Below are positions 33,608-42,068 of a stretch of DNA of 64,000 bases, in pieces; position 1 is the stretch's first letter; every line of letters starts with the position of its first letter. Below the pieces are notes generated by a model that saw nothing but the letters and a program-made list of their open reading frames with translations, was not told the origin of the DNA and ran no database searches. The translations under genes were made by a program, and so were the position numbers. The DNA is from an uncultured bacterium (GTDB lineage Bacteria > Edwardsbacteria > AC1 > EtOH8): positions 61,826 through 125,825 of the forward strand of contig CALMGM010000013.1 in the NCBI GenBank assembly GCA_937863685.1, given 5' to 3'.

Positions 33608-35109
33608 ATTTTGGTGCTTATCACGGAATTGCCGGCCATCAGGTCCTGGGCGAACCCGCCGGGCAGGCTGATGATCCTTTTCATTATATTGCGGCAGATG
33701 GGCGCCGCCACCTGGCCGCCGTATACCTTGCCGTGCGGCTCGTTGATTATCACCGTCACCACCAGCCGGGGCGATTCGGCCGGAACAAAGCCGATGAACG
33801 AGGCGATGTATTTCTCCCGGTCATACCCCCTGCGGCCCTCGGCCTTCTTCTGGGCGGTGCCGGTCTTGCCGGCTATCTTCCATCCGCTGATGGCCGCCGG
33901 CTGTCCGGTGCCCTGCTCCACGCATTGCTCCAGCATGGCCACCAGTTTTTGGGAGGTCTCCCGCGATATCACCCGGCGAAGGGTATCGGCTGGCTGTGAT
34001 CCCGGCACCTCCTGGCTGTTCTCACCGTACCCCCTGAGCAGGCGGGGTTTCACCAGGTATCCCCCGTTGGCGATGGCCGAATAAGCCGCCGTCAGCTGGA
34101 TGGCGTTGACCGAGATCCCCTGTCCGAAGCTGATATTGGCCCCCTGGATCACCGACCATTTATTCGGCTTATCCATCACCCCCTCGGTCTCTCCGGGGAA
34201 TTCTACGCCTGATTTACACCCGAAGCCGAAGGACCGGGCGTACTGGTAAAGCTTCTCCTTGCCCAGCTCCTGGCCTACCTTGACCATACAGATGTTGCTG
34301 GAATGGGCTATGGCCTCGGCGGCGGTTATCGGGCCGTACTTGTGGTTCTCGGCCTCGCCGATCCGGTAGCCGCCGATGCTGAAGACCCCCTTCTCCCCGT
34401 CGATGATATCATCCGGGGCGGTCACCCCCTCCTCCACCGCGGCCGCCATGGTGATGATCTTGAAGGTGGAACCCGGTTCGAACTGCTCCAGCACCCCCCG
34501 GTTGATATACGATTCCCGGCTGAAGCTTTTGAAACGGTTGGGATCGAACGGTGGATAGCTGGCCATGGCCAGGATCTCGCCGCTGCCGGGATCGGAGATC
34601 ACCACCGCTCCCGATGCGGCCCGGGCCGACTTGGCCCCCCGGTCCAGCTCCTGGTCGGCGATGGCCTGGTATTCGGCGTCGATGGTCAGGAAAACGTTGT
34701 GTCCCGCCTTGGCGGGCGATGAGGCATATTCCAGGGTGGCGTGGGTCTTTCCGTTGGCATCGCGCTGCCGGATGGCCCAGCCGCTCTGTCCCCTCAATAG
34801 GTCATCGTACAGCAGCTCCATGCCCTCCAGGCCCCGTCCGTCGTCGCCCACAAACCCCAGCAGCTGGGCCCCCATGGTGCCGTAAGGATAGGAACGCCGG
34901 CCATCGCATGAAAGCGCCAATGGCCGGCCGCAGCGATCGAAGATTCTTCCCCGCTCCGGCAGGATCCCTATCCTCTGCTGGTGCTGTTTCTGGGCCAGAT
35001 ATTTATAATGGCCGCCCCTGACTGCCTGCAGCCAGACCAAACGGCCAAACATGACGGACCATATAACCAGGCCGGCTAACGCCAATATGGTAAGCCGGCC
35101 CCGGTTCAT
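33604..35109 (-). CDS. ftsI: Septal penicillin-binding protein (FtsI/PBP3 transpeptidase)
   Basis: A 501-residue class B penicillin-binding protein. One membrane helix lies at about 6-26, then the dimerisation/pedestal domain with PERGRIFDR near 51-59. The transpeptidase has SxxK at S214-K217 (STFK), SxN at S270-N272 and KTG at 415-417. No PASTA domains follow. The open frame extends upstream through ftsL, but the ATG at 35109 overlaps the ftsL stop as ATGA and gives the standard N terminus. Works with FtsW of the same operon in septal cross-linking. Confidence 0.96.
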   Translation of the reverse strand: MNRGRLTILALAGLVIWSVMFGRLVWLQAVRGGHYKYLAQKQHQQRIGILPERGRIFDRCGRPLALSCDGRRSYPYGTMGAQLLGFVGDDGRGLEGMELLYDDLLRGQSGWAIRQRDANGKTHATLEYASSPAKAGHNVFLTIDAEYQAIADQELDRGAKSARAASGAVVISDPGSGEILAMASYPPFDPNRFKSFSRESYINRGVLEQFEPGSTFKIITMAAAVEEGVTAPDDIIDGEKGVFSIGGYRIGEAENHKYGPITAAEAIAHSSNICMVKVGQELGKEKLYQYARSFGFGCKSGVEFPGETEGVMDKPNKWSVIQGANISFGQGISVNAIQLTAAYSAIANGGYLVKPRLLRGYGENSQEVPGSQPADTLRRVISRETSQKLVAMLEQCVEQGTGQPAAISGWKIAGKTGTAQKKAEGRRGYDREKYIASFIGFVPAESPRLVVTVIINEPHGKVYGGQVAAPICRNIMKRIISLPGGFAQDLMAGNSVISTKI

Positions 35110-35498
35110 TGCTGCCCCCAGGCGGTTGATGCCGGCCGGAAGATCCCGGCCAGATCGGAGGACCAGCCGGCAGTGCTCCTGCCCCGGGGCGGCTGGATCA
35201 TGGCCACCATCTGGTCCTTCTCGGGGTAGGCCATCCCCAAACTGCCGATGGCCACCTGCTCTATCCTGCCCCGGAACGACAATTGCTGTTTCTCCACCGC
35301 CAGCATCTTCAACCGGTCGGAGATCCGGCGGTTGGCCTCCTGATAATATTCTATGGCCGCCACCTGCCGGGCCAGGTATATCTTCTGCCATACATAGCAG
35401 AACAGCACGGCAAAGAAGGCCAGTGAGATGGCCGCTATCAGCCAGCCGGTACGGTTCCGGCTGGGCCGGTACTCGCCTTTATGTAGATATCGGTTCAT
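35106..35498 (-). CDS. ftsL: Cell division protein FtsL
   Basis: A 130-residue small bitopic protein between rsmH and ftsI, the classical place of ftsL. A basic N terminus is followed by a membrane helix at about 20-38 and a short coiled coil (QVAAIEYYQEANRRISDRLK). The downstream segment GSLGMAYPEKDQMV matches the AxxLGMxxP pattern seen in FtsL proteins. Start and stop both overlap neighbours by ATGA. Identified mostly by position and architecture, since FtsL sequences diverge. Confidence 0.88.
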   Translation of the reverse strand: MNRYLHKGEYRPSRNRTGWLIAAISLAFFAVLFCYVWQKIYLARQVAAIEYYQEANRRISDRLKMLAVEKQQLSFRGRIEQVAIGSLGMAYPEKDQMVAMIQPPRGRSTAGWSSDLAGIFRPASTAWGQQ

Positions 35499-36418
35499 AA
35501 TTTTTCCGCCGCTCTTAAATGGGCGCTCCGGGACCTGGGGTTTTGCCGGACCTCATCATCATCCGGCACCACCGGTTTACGGTTCAGCATTTTGATTGTT
35601 GTTTTCCTGCCGCAGGCGCAGTAGGGCAGCCCTTTGGGGCAGGTGCAGGGATCGGCCTGCTCCCGGAAGAACTGCTTGGTCATTCCGTCCTCCAGCGAAT
35701 GATAGGTCAGCACCACCAGCCTTCCGCCTGGCGCCATGATATCGACCGCCGCCTGCAGGCCGTTTTTTAAAGAACCCAGTTCGTCGTTGACCTCTATTCT
35801 GACTGCCTGAAATATGCGGGAAAGCGTCTTGGTCGGCATCTCAGGCCTAGTGCTCCTGATGATTTCAGCCAGCTGTCCGGTGGTTGTTATCACGGATATC
35901 TCCCTGGCTTTGACAATCGCCCGGGCGATCCTGCCGGAGAATTTCTCCTGGCCATATTCCCAGAATATCCTTTTCAGTTCCGAGGGTTGATACTCGTTTA
36001 TGACCCGCTCGGCTGTCAGGGGGGAGGTTCCCATCCGCATGTCCAGCGGACCGTCGGCCTGGAAGGAGAACCCCCGCTCCTGCCGGTCGATCTGGGGAGA
36101 GGATACCCCCAGGTCCAGCAGCACCCCGTGGATGTCGAATAAAATATCCGCCTTGATCTCCGCCATCTCCGAAAAATTCCTCTCAAAGAACAGGACCCGG
36201 TCGCCGTATATTTTCAGATTTTCCCGGGCCGCCATCAGGGCCGCTGCATCACGGTCCATACCGACCAGTTTGCCGTCGGGGGAACTTTTCTCCAGGATCA
36301 TCTTGCTGTGCCCGCCCCCGCCAAGCGTGCCGTCCAAATAATTCTTGCCGGGCTTGATGTTGAGGTATTCCAGGCTTTGGTTTAAAAGAACCGGCCGATG
36401 TAAGAACGGCTGGGTCAT
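35495..36418 (-). CDS. rsmH: 16S rRNA (cytosine-1402-N4)-methyltransferase
   Basis: A 307-residue SAM-dependent methyltransferase, formerly MraW. SAM-binding motif YLDGTLGGGGHSKMIL is near the N terminus, and DLGVSSPQ, ERGFSF with GPLDMRM, and the C-terminal NPRSRSAHLRAAEK are all diagnostic. Here the STAS gene intervenes between it and mraZ, which is not the usual arrangement. Confidence 0.97.
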   Translation of the reverse strand: MTQPFLHRPVLLNQSLEYLNIKPGKNYLDGTLGGGGHSKMILEKSSPDGKLVGMDRDAAALMAARENLKIYGDRVLFFERNFSEMAEIKADILFDIHGVLLDLGVSSPQIDRQERGFSFQADGPLDMRMGTSPLTAERVINEYQPSELKRIFWEYGQEKFSGRIARAIVKAREISVITTTGQLAEIIRSTRPEMPTKTLSRIFQAVRIEVNDELGSLKNGLQAAVDIMAPGGRLVVLTYHSLEDGMTKQFFREQADPCTCPKGLPYCACGRKTTIKMLNRKPVVPDDDEVRQNPRSRSAHLRAAEKL

Positions 36419-36435
36419 GGCTTACGGTCTTAGGA

Positions 36436-36825
36436 TCACGCCACTGCCGACAGCGGCGGATTCTCATGCTCCGGATTCTCCTGGCGCTTGAAAAGGTCGC
36501 CCTGGGCCGAGGCGTCGTTGTCCAGGATCTCGAAGGATTCGGCCGCCCCGGCCATCCTGAGGATGTTGACCAGATAGGGTGACAGCCCGCTCAGGATCAG
36601 GTCTCCCCCGTAGCTGCGGAGCCTTTCGGCCCGTTTCAATAGGATCTCCACCCCCCGGTAATCCATGTGTTTTACCTGCGACATGTCCATCTCCACCCTG
36701 AAGCAGTTCCGCTTGATCACCTTCAGGATCGCCTCCTCGATCTGGAAAAAACCCTGGAGGTTTATCATTCCGTTGACCTCCAGTTTGGTGGCATTCTGTC
36801 CGGCCGGTAAAACCTGTATCCTCAT
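36436..36825 (-). CDS. STAS-domain protein (anti-sigma-factor-antagonist-like)
   Basis: A 129-residue SpoIIAA-like protein. The STAS core runs from about residue 15 to 105 with the strand VEMDMSQVKHMD and helix GVEILLKRAERLRS. At the place of the phosphorylated DSxG of SpoIIAA the sequence is D55-Y-R-G58, so the phospho-Ser is replaced by Tyr. A 25-residue polar tail follows. The frame is open further upstream, but GGGAG before the ATG at 36825 and the domain boundary support this start. It lies 31 bases after mraZ and 17 before rsmH, inside the dcw operon, an unusual position suggesting a division- or envelope-linked partner-switch role. Confidence 0.82.
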   Translation of the reverse strand: MRIQVLPAGQNATKLEVNGMINLQGFFQIEEAILKVIKRNCFRVEMDMSQVKHMDYRGVEILLKRAERLRSYGGDLILSGLSPYLVNILRMAGAAESFEILDNDASAQGDLFKRQENPEHENPPLSAVA

Positions 36826-36856
36826 CTTTTTTATCTCCCTATAGGTGATGATTGGA

Positions 36857-37291
36857 TTATAGCTGCTTGACCAGTTCCTGGTAGTTGTCACTGTTGTCGC
36901 TGAGGAATTTATCGTAGGCCCCCGGATTCCAAAGCTCGATCTTGTCCATCACGCCGGCGATGACCACTTCCTTGATAAGATTGGCCTGCTTCTGGAACTG
37001 GGCGGGAATGATGATCCGGCCCTGAGTGTCGATCTCCACCGGAAAACTCTCGGCCGAGAAGATCCTGATGGCGTTGCGGTTCTCCTCGGTGCGGGGCATG
37101 GCGTTCAGTTCCTCCATCTTTTTCAGCCAGTTGTCGTTGGGATAGACGAACAGGCAGCCGTCCTTGAGGCCGCGGGTGATCCACAACTGGTTGTTGGCCT
37201 GAACGGAGATCATCTTTCGAAGCTGGGCCGGGACATTGAGACGGCCCTTGGCATCGAGATTGTGATGGTAGGTTCCCCCGAAAATGGTCAT
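36857..37291 (-). CDS. mraZ: Transcriptional regulator MraZ
   Basis: A 144-residue protein with two SpoVT/AbrB-like halves (N-terminal DAKGRLNVPAQLR and second DTQGRIIIPAQF). MraZ forms a multimeric ring that binds tandem repeats before its own operon and usually represses dcw. GGGAGG lies seven bases before the ATG at 37291; five further codons are open upstream but lack support. The matching operator array is at 37390-37433. First gene of the dcw cluster. Confidence 0.96.
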   Translation of the reverse strand: MTIFGGTYHHNLDAKGRLNVPAQLRKMISVQANNQLWITRGLKDGCLFVYPNDNWLKKMEELNAMPRTEENRNAIRIFSAESFPVEIDTQGRIIIPAQFQKQANLIKEVVIAGVMDKIELWNPGAYDKFLSDNSDNYQELVKQL

Positions 37292-37389
37292 GATAGCACC
37301 TCCCAAAACCGCTTTTGTCGAAACGGTTTTAATAGACAGCAGGGCTTTATCCGTAAGTTATTGAAAATATGGATAACTGGGATCAAATT

Positions 37390-37433
37390 CCACCCTTATC
37401 CACTATGCCCCACTTTGTCCCACTTCGAACCAT
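37390..37433 (-). promoter_or_regulatory. MraZ-box array (five repeats, 10-bp period)
   Basis: On the minus strand GTGG recurs exactly every 10 bases: AAGTGGGACA, AAGTGGGGCA, TAGTGGATAA, GGGTGGAATT, preceded by a degenerate ATGG copy. This matches known MraZ targets (TGGG-type direct repeats at about one-helical-turn spacing). The array overlaps the -10 box and the predicted transcription start, as expected for repression. Confidence 0.8.
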
Positions 37434-37460
37434 TTTATATATATTTTGCCCCATTGTCAA
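37432..37460 (-). promoter_or_regulatory. mraZp: dcw operon promoter
   Basis: On the minus strand: -35 TTGACA (perfect), a 17-base spacer, -10 TAAAAT. The start point falls near 37425, giving a leader of about 130 bases before mraZ. It is the strongest promoter in the window by consensus match. Confidence 0.82.
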
Positions 37461-37521
37461 GTAAAAAATGAAAATATTTTATATTTTTTTACTTAGTTAG
37501 GTTTGAGTCAAAAAAAGCAAC

Positions 37522-37544
37522 AAAAAAGCCCCCAAAATGGGGGC
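37522..37544 (-). terminator. Rho-independent terminator after the potassium channel gene
   Basis: On the minus strand the hairpin GCCCCC-ATTTT-GGGGGC is followed by TTTTTT, 30 bases after the channel stop codon. It separates that gene from the dcw promoter. Confidence 0.85.
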
Positions 37545-37573
37545 AAAAATATGGAATTTTTTTGGGCTTTTAA

Positions 37574-38602
37574 CTAACCTGCCAGTTTCTTTTCCAGCAC
37601 GATCCTCTTATCCGGCGTGGTAATGAAGATCAGGGTCATTTCAGAGGTGATTTTCATCATGGGATCCGGGTTATAATCATAATCATCGCTGTCCGGACGC
37701 TTGGCCGAGATCACCAGCACCCCGGTCTCCTTGTGAACGTCCAGCAGCGTCCGGCCTATGAAGCCGGAATTTTTTGGCACCTGAAATTCCTCCACCCGCA
37801 TGGCGTCGTGTTTCTTGCTTCTCAGCATGGTGTCCAGGAACGAGACGGTGACCGGGCGCACCAGCTCCGAGGCGATCCGCATCCCGCCGATCATGTTGGG
37901 TGAGACCAGATACGAGGCCCCGGCATTGACGAACTTGTGCCGGGTGGCGGGATTGTTGAAGCGCGAGGCGATCTTGATGTCGTTGTTCAGGTCCTTGGCC
38001 GCCACCACCAGATAGAGGTTCTCCTTGTCGCTCTCCAATGCCGCGATCAGGGCCTGGGCCTTTTTGATCCCGGCCTCCAGCAGAACGTTGTCGTCGGTGG
38101 GATCGCCCTCCACCGCCACCACATCGGAGATCTCCTTGCGGATGGCGTCCAGCACATGGGCATTTTCATCAATTACCACGAAGGACCGCTTGGTCTCCTT
38201 GAGCTCCCGGGCCACGTAGATGCCGATATCCTTGGCCCCGCAGATGATGTAGTGCTTGTCCATTCTCTTTATCCTCTTATGTAATTTTCTCAGTTGGAAG
38301 AATTTGTTCAGCCGGCCCTCTATCAGGAAGGCGGTGAAGTTGGAGACGGCATAGGCCACCCCGATCATGTAGATGAAGATCAGGGCGATGTTGACCATGG
38401 TCAGCAGGCGGCTGCCCTGGGTGCCGATCATGTCCTCGTAGCCGATGGTGGAGATGGTGATGGCCACCATGTACAGGCTCTTCAGCAGGGTGATATCCTT
38501 GCCCTCCATCCGGGCCAGCCCGTAAAGCAGGAACGACGACAGTATCACCAGCAGAGCGATGAATACGATCGGCCAGATTATCTTTTTGAATTCTTTGTTC
38601 AT
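37574..38602 (-). CDS. Two-TM potassium channel with RCK (TrkA-N/TrkA-C) domains
   Basis: A 342-residue MthK-type channel subunit. Membrane helices are at about 9-30 and 66-92, with the pore loop between them carrying the filter TIGYED at about 52-57, where TVGYGD is usual. The cytosolic RCK-N domain begins HYIICGAKDIG, with a poor glycine pattern compared with GxGxxG. It ends in an acidic VIDEN strand and GDPTDD. A TrkA-C-like domain lies at about 255-340. Likely gates K+ by a cytosolic ligand. It is a single-gene transcript with its own promoter and terminator. Confidence 0.9.
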   Translation of the reverse strand: MNKEFKKIIWPIVFIALLVILSSFLLYGLARMEGKDITLLKSLYMVAITISTIGYEDMIGTQGSRLLTMVNIALIFIYMIGVAYAVSNFTAFLIEGRLNKFFQLRKLHKRIKRMDKHYIICGAKDIGIYVARELKETKRSFVVIDENAHVLDAIRKEISDVVAVEGDPTDDNVLLEAGIKKAQALIAALESDKENLYLVVAAKDLNNDIKIASRFNNPATRHKFVNAGASYLVSPNMIGGMRIASELVRPVTVSFLDTMLRSKKHDAMRVEEFQVPKNSGFIGRTLLDVHKETGVLVISAKRPDSDDYDYNPDPMMKITSEMTLIFITTPDKRIVLEKKLAG

Positions 38603-38628
38603 ATCTATTCCAAAATGAATTGCTGACT

Positions 38629-38658
38629 ATAATACTGGGCTGCAACGATACCATACAA
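38629..38658 (-). promoter_or_regulatory. Candidate promoter for the potassium channel gene
   Basis: On the minus strand: -35 TTGTAT, an 18-base spacer, -10 TATTAT, with the start point about 20 bases before the ATG. Confidence 0.45.
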
Positions 38659-38664
38659 ATTCAA

Positions 38665-38710
38665 GTCATTCTGAGCCTGGCAACCTTGCCCAGCTACCCG
38701 AAGAATCTCG
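38665..38710. repeat. REP-like intergenic element (GTCATTCTGAG ... GAAGAATCTCG)
   Basis: The sequence begins GTCATTCTGAG and ends CGAAGAATCTCG, the two ends of a very widespread bacterial intergenic repeat. It sits a few bases after the DUF5683-like stop codon. An internal GGCAA-CC-TTGCC hairpin forms the centre. Confidence 0.5.
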
Positions 38711-38717
38711 TAATTAT

Positions 38718-39158
38718 TTAAAATCTCTTTACCAGGGCCACCGATCCCGGCGTCACCTGCAATGACAGCTCCGGCTCGCTGTGCTGGTCGAACTTGAACA
38801 TATGGGCATCCACGTAGGCGTCGGCCAGCGACATGGTCCAAGCGCCTATGAACCACCATTTGTAGGTGCGCCGCCGCTCATTGTGGTAATTGTAATCGTC
38901 CTGGTCGGGGTTGCCAATGGCGGCCTGGTCCTCCCGGTTATAACAGTAGCCCAGGTATCCCAGGCCACCGGCGAAGGCTGCGGCCCTGAAATATTTTTGG
39001 GTGTACAACTGCCCGCCCCCGGGAAAGACCGCCGAAAAGCAGACCGACAGCAGCGGCGAGCGGTGCGGCTTCTTTTCTTCTCTTTTTTCCTGGGCCGGCA
39101 ATTGATTGGACAACAGGGCCATTAAGACCGTCCAATAAAATATTCTTCTGATCTTCAT
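38718..39158 (-). CDS. DUF5683-like small exported membrane protein
   Basis: A 146-residue protein with a cleavable signal (about residues 1-22, ending in LPAQ). A SAVFPGGGQLYTQKYFRAA segment follows, the hallmark of DUF5683/TM2-like envelope proteins, then hydrophobic helices around 58-72 and 98-112. The function of this family is unknown. An ATG three codons upstream is also possible; the ATG at 39158 overlaps the previous stop as ATGA and is preferred. Confidence 0.75.
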   Translation of the reverse strand: MKIRRIFYWTVLMALLSNQLPAQEKREEKKPHRSPLLSVCFSAVFPGGGQLYTQKYFRAAAFAGGLGYLGYCYNREDQAAIGNPDQDDYNYHNERRRTYKWWFIGAWTMSLADAYVDAHMFKFDQHSEPELSLQVTPGSVALVKRF

Positions 39159-40126
39159 ATCTGCCATTTCAAGACGAATTCCTCATGGGGTTTCATTACC
39201 GTAAGGCTTTCCTTTTTATCATTGTGATAGATATTAATGTCCACCGGCTGGTCCTCCAGCCGGTCGCAGTATCTGGCCAGTATCTTTCCGGCGGTCTGAA
39301 GTAGGTCTTGGGAAATATCCCCGCGGATGATGCCCACCGGACCCTTGATGCCCTCGGCCGGACGGATGATCATATCCCCTTGGGATGCCTCATCCAGCAA
39401 ACGCTGGTTCTCCGAGCGATTGCGGCCCACTACCATTTTGGTCCTCTGGTCCAGCCGGAAGTGGCGCCCGCCGCTTAATAGCTCCGCATCCCGGCGGTTC
39501 AATCCCTCGTGGGCTATAAGCTCCTTCAGACGCTGGGAGTATTTTTCCTCGGTCAGCAGGCAGCCCCCGGCCGGCTGGGGGTATTTCTTTATACCGAATT
39601 TTTGGGCCAGCTCCTCCTGCCGCTTGCGCCCCCGGCCGGAAAAATCATAAAGCTTTTCCCGATCCACCCAGCCCTCCCGTTCCGGCTTGGTGGGATCCAG
39701 AAGTTTGGCCGAAAGAGGGCGAAGCACCAGATCCCGGTCGGCCGACAGTTTGAGCACGGCGTTGAGCCCGCCCCGGGTCTGGGACATGGGACGCTCGCCC
39801 AGCACCTCTCCGGTGATCAGGAATGAAGCGTCGAATTTTTCCAAAAGACCGTGGGCGGTTTTCAGCATCAGTCCGTGGCAGTCGATGCAGGGGTTCATGT
39901 TTCCGCCGAAGCCGTAACGGGGGCTTTTCATCATGGCGAAATACTCTTCGGTGAAGTCATGCTCGATGAGCTTGATGCCCAGGGTCTTGGCCGCGCTCCG
40001 GGCGTTGTCCGGCCCGAAGAACGGGGTCACGAAGCAGACCCCGATCACCTCGACGCCCTGCTCCATAATCACCCTGGCAGCCAGGATGCTGTCCAGCCCG
40101 CCGGAGAGAAGTGCCAGTGCTTTCAT
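39155..40126 (-). CDS. PP-loop (ThiI/MnmA-like) tRNA-modification-type ATPase
   Basis: A 323-residue protein of the N-type ATP pyrophosphatase superfamily. The PP-loop LLSGGLDSILA is at about 6-16, and a CIDCH motif near residue 80 could carry a thiol or metal. The central part (ITGEVLGERPMSQT) resembles the tRNA 2-thiouridylase/4-thiouridine synthase group. The C-terminal 80 residues look like an RNA- or substrate-binding add-on. It likely activates a tRNA base or a small molecule by adenylation; the exact product is not clear. In-frame TTG lies three codons upstream; the ATG at 40126 is preferred, five bases after the KamA-like stop. Confidence 0.8.
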   Translation of the reverse strand: MKALALLSGGLDSILAARVIMEQGVEVIGVCFVTPFFGPDNARSAAKTLGIKLIEHDFTEEYFAMMKSPRYGFGGNMNPCIDCHGLMLKTAHGLLEKFDASFLITGEVLGERPMSQTRGGLNAVLKLSADRDLVLRPLSAKLLDPTKPEREGWVDREKLYDFSGRGRKRQEELAQKFGIKKYPQPAGGCLLTEEKYSQRLKELIAHEGLNRRDAELLSGGRHFRLDQRTKMVVGRNRSENQRLLDEASQGDMIIRPAEGIKGPVGIIRGDISQDLLQTAGKILARYCDRLEDQPVDINIYHNDKKESLTVMKPHEEFVLKWQI

Positions 40127-40131
40127 CGATA

Positions 40132-41928
40132 TCAAAAATAAAAATATATGGTCCGGTAATCCTCGGGGTCCTCGCCCCGCCGCTTCAGCTCCTGCAGGTA
40201 ATCGTAGATCGGCACGTCGGAATCTATGTAGGTGTCCACCAGGGCCAGCTTCTTCTCCCAGGGGTGGAACTCGTAGACCCGGCTGCCGTCGGGCATGATG
40301 GTCAGCAGGGTATGGTGCTGTTCGGCCCGGATGTAGTTCTTGCCCAGCCGGGGGACATTGTAAACCGGCTCGTCGGTTCGCACCAGTCCCGGGAACAGAC
40401 GGGCCTCCTCCTTGACCTCCTGCTGCAGGCGGGCCAGCGGCACCCGGTAGTTGCGGGTCTCCTCCTTGCCCTTGGTGTTGAAGGTATAATAGGGGTCCAC
40501 CCCTATCAGCCGCAGGACCCGGCGCAGGGCCACCAGCTCGAAGCGGCGGCTGTTCTCCACCGTGAACACCGCCTGGTTGTACACCGACATCCCCTTCTGC
40601 TTAAATTTCTGCACCGCCTTCAGGGAGTCCTCGGTGATCTCGTAGGGATGCTCGAAATGGGTGACGATCGCCATCTCCCTCAGGCCCGGCTGGTGGTACC
40701 TGGCGATGATATCTATCAGGCCGTCGGTGATCCGCTGGGGCAGCACCACCGGGGTGCGGGAGCCTATCCGTATCCTTTCGATATGCCCTATCCTGGCCAG
40801 CCGGGAAAGCACATTGTCGATCCGGCCGTCCTCCATCACCAGCGGGTCGCCCCCGGTTATCAGCACCTCGTTGATCATGGGATGTTCGGCGATCCACTTT
40901 ATGGCCTGCTCCAGCTTGTCCTCGGAGGCCTCGGCCCCGGGGCACAGCGCATCCTCGATCTCCCAGTTGCGCTGGCAGTAGACGCAGATCTGGCTGCAGG
41001 TGTTGTAGGGCTTGAGGATCACGATCCGGGGATAGCGCCGGGTCACCAGGTCGATGGGCGAGGTGTCGTGCTCCAGCATGAAATCGAAGGAGTGGCTGCG
41101 GTCCTCCTTGTTCTTGAGCATCTTCTTGACGTAGTTGGCCGGCGGTATCACCTGGGCCCGGACGGCGTGGTCGTTCCTTCTTGAGGGCTCCTGGTCCATC
41201 AGCGAGACGTAATAGGGGGTGATCCCGAACGGCAAAGCCCCGGATTTGGCCTTGTCTATTGATTTTTTCTCATCGTCGCCCAGCTGTATCAGATTCGACA
41301 GCTGTTCGGCGTTGCGGATGATGTTCTTTAGGTGCCAGAGATGATCGTTCCAGTCGTCCGGGGAAGCGTTGAAGTGCTTCAATATCCGCTCCCGGTTCTG
41401 CTGCCTGGCCTTTTTGACCTCCGGATCCAGGCCGGAGGCGTACCTCTTTATGAACTCCTCGCAGCGCTGGGCCACGGCATCCAGCTGGTGGGAACGCTGG
41501 ACGGCCGCTTCGCGTCCGTGCATGTCGGCCGAGGTGGAGTAGATCTCCTGGTCGTAGACCCGGCTTTTGCCGGTGGTGCCCATGAATATGTGCCGCAGGT
41601 CCTCGAAGAAAGCGTCGGACAGGTCCCCGGGAAGCTCCTGGTCTTTTTCCTGGGCCAGCTGCCACAGCAATTTCATGATGCTGAACTGGGACAGGTTCTC
41701 GCTGCGGGCCGAGATCAGCTTGCGCAGGGCGTAGATGCAGTTTATCTGCAGCGACCATTCCAGGCTCTTGGGGGCGATGATGTCCAGGTGCAGCATCCGG
41801 ACCATCTCGTCCAGGTAGACCACCAGAAGGTTCTTGGCTATCAGGTGGTTCTCGGCCTCCTTCAGGATCCCGTGGATGGTGGGGTTGGCCTCGAACAGGC
41901 GCCGGATGTTATCCTTTTTGAAATTCAT
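40132..41928 (-). CDS. KamA-family radical SAM protein (lysine 2,3-aminomutase-like) with long N-terminal domain
   Basis: A 598-residue protein. Residues about 285-560 form a lysine-2,3-aminomutase-like radical SAM barrel with cluster cysteines C311, C315 and C318, followed by ITGGDPLVM and a GSRTPVVLPQRI segment as in KamA. The usual CTRRRF after the cluster is replaced by CQRNWEIEDALCPG. The first 280 residues are helical and have no counterpart in classical KamA of about 420 residues. AAAGGAGG before the ATG at 41928 decides the start. It may be an aminomutase with a different amino acid substrate or an EpmB-like variant; the reaction is unproven. Confidence 0.82.
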   Translation of the reverse strand: MNFKKDNIRRLFEANPTIHGILKEAENHLIAKNLLVVYLDEMVRMLHLDIIAPKSLEWSLQINCIYALRKLISARSENLSQFSIMKLLWQLAQEKDQELPGDLSDAFFEDLRHIFMGTTGKSRVYDQEIYSTSADMHGREAAVQRSHQLDAVAQRCEEFIKRYASGLDPEVKKARQQNRERILKHFNASPDDWNDHLWHLKNIIRNAEQLSNLIQLGDDEKKSIDKAKSGALPFGITPYYVSLMDQEPSRRNDHAVRAQVIPPANYVKKMLKNKEDRSHSFDFMLEHDTSPIDLVTRRYPRIVILKPYNTCSQICVYCQRNWEIEDALCPGAEASEDKLEQAIKWIAEHPMINEVLITGGDPLVMEDGRIDNVLSRLARIGHIERIRIGSRTPVVLPQRITDGLIDIIARYHQPGLREMAIVTHFEHPYEITEDSLKAVQKFKQKGMSVYNQAVFTVENSRRFELVALRRVLRLIGVDPYYTFNTKGKEETRNYRVPLARLQQEVKEEARLFPGLVRTDEPVYNVPRLGKNYIRAEQHHTLLTIMPDGSRVYEFHPWEKKLALVDTYIDSDVPIYDYLQELKRRGEDPEDYRTIYFYF

Positions 41929-42068
41929 GGAGAATTCCTCCTTTCCCGGATCGTCAGATGACAAGCGAATCCTTGTGCGCTCTTCAGCTCTCCTTGTTCA
42001 TATTCTATAGATAGGATGGTCATATCCGGAACATCGTTGATTTAAGCTCGGTATTGCCGCAACATGTT

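Noticed and set aside
35110..35391. Longer ftsI frame through ftsL
   Set aside because: The added residues are Pro/Gly-rich noise, and the ATGA junction with ftsL marks the true start.
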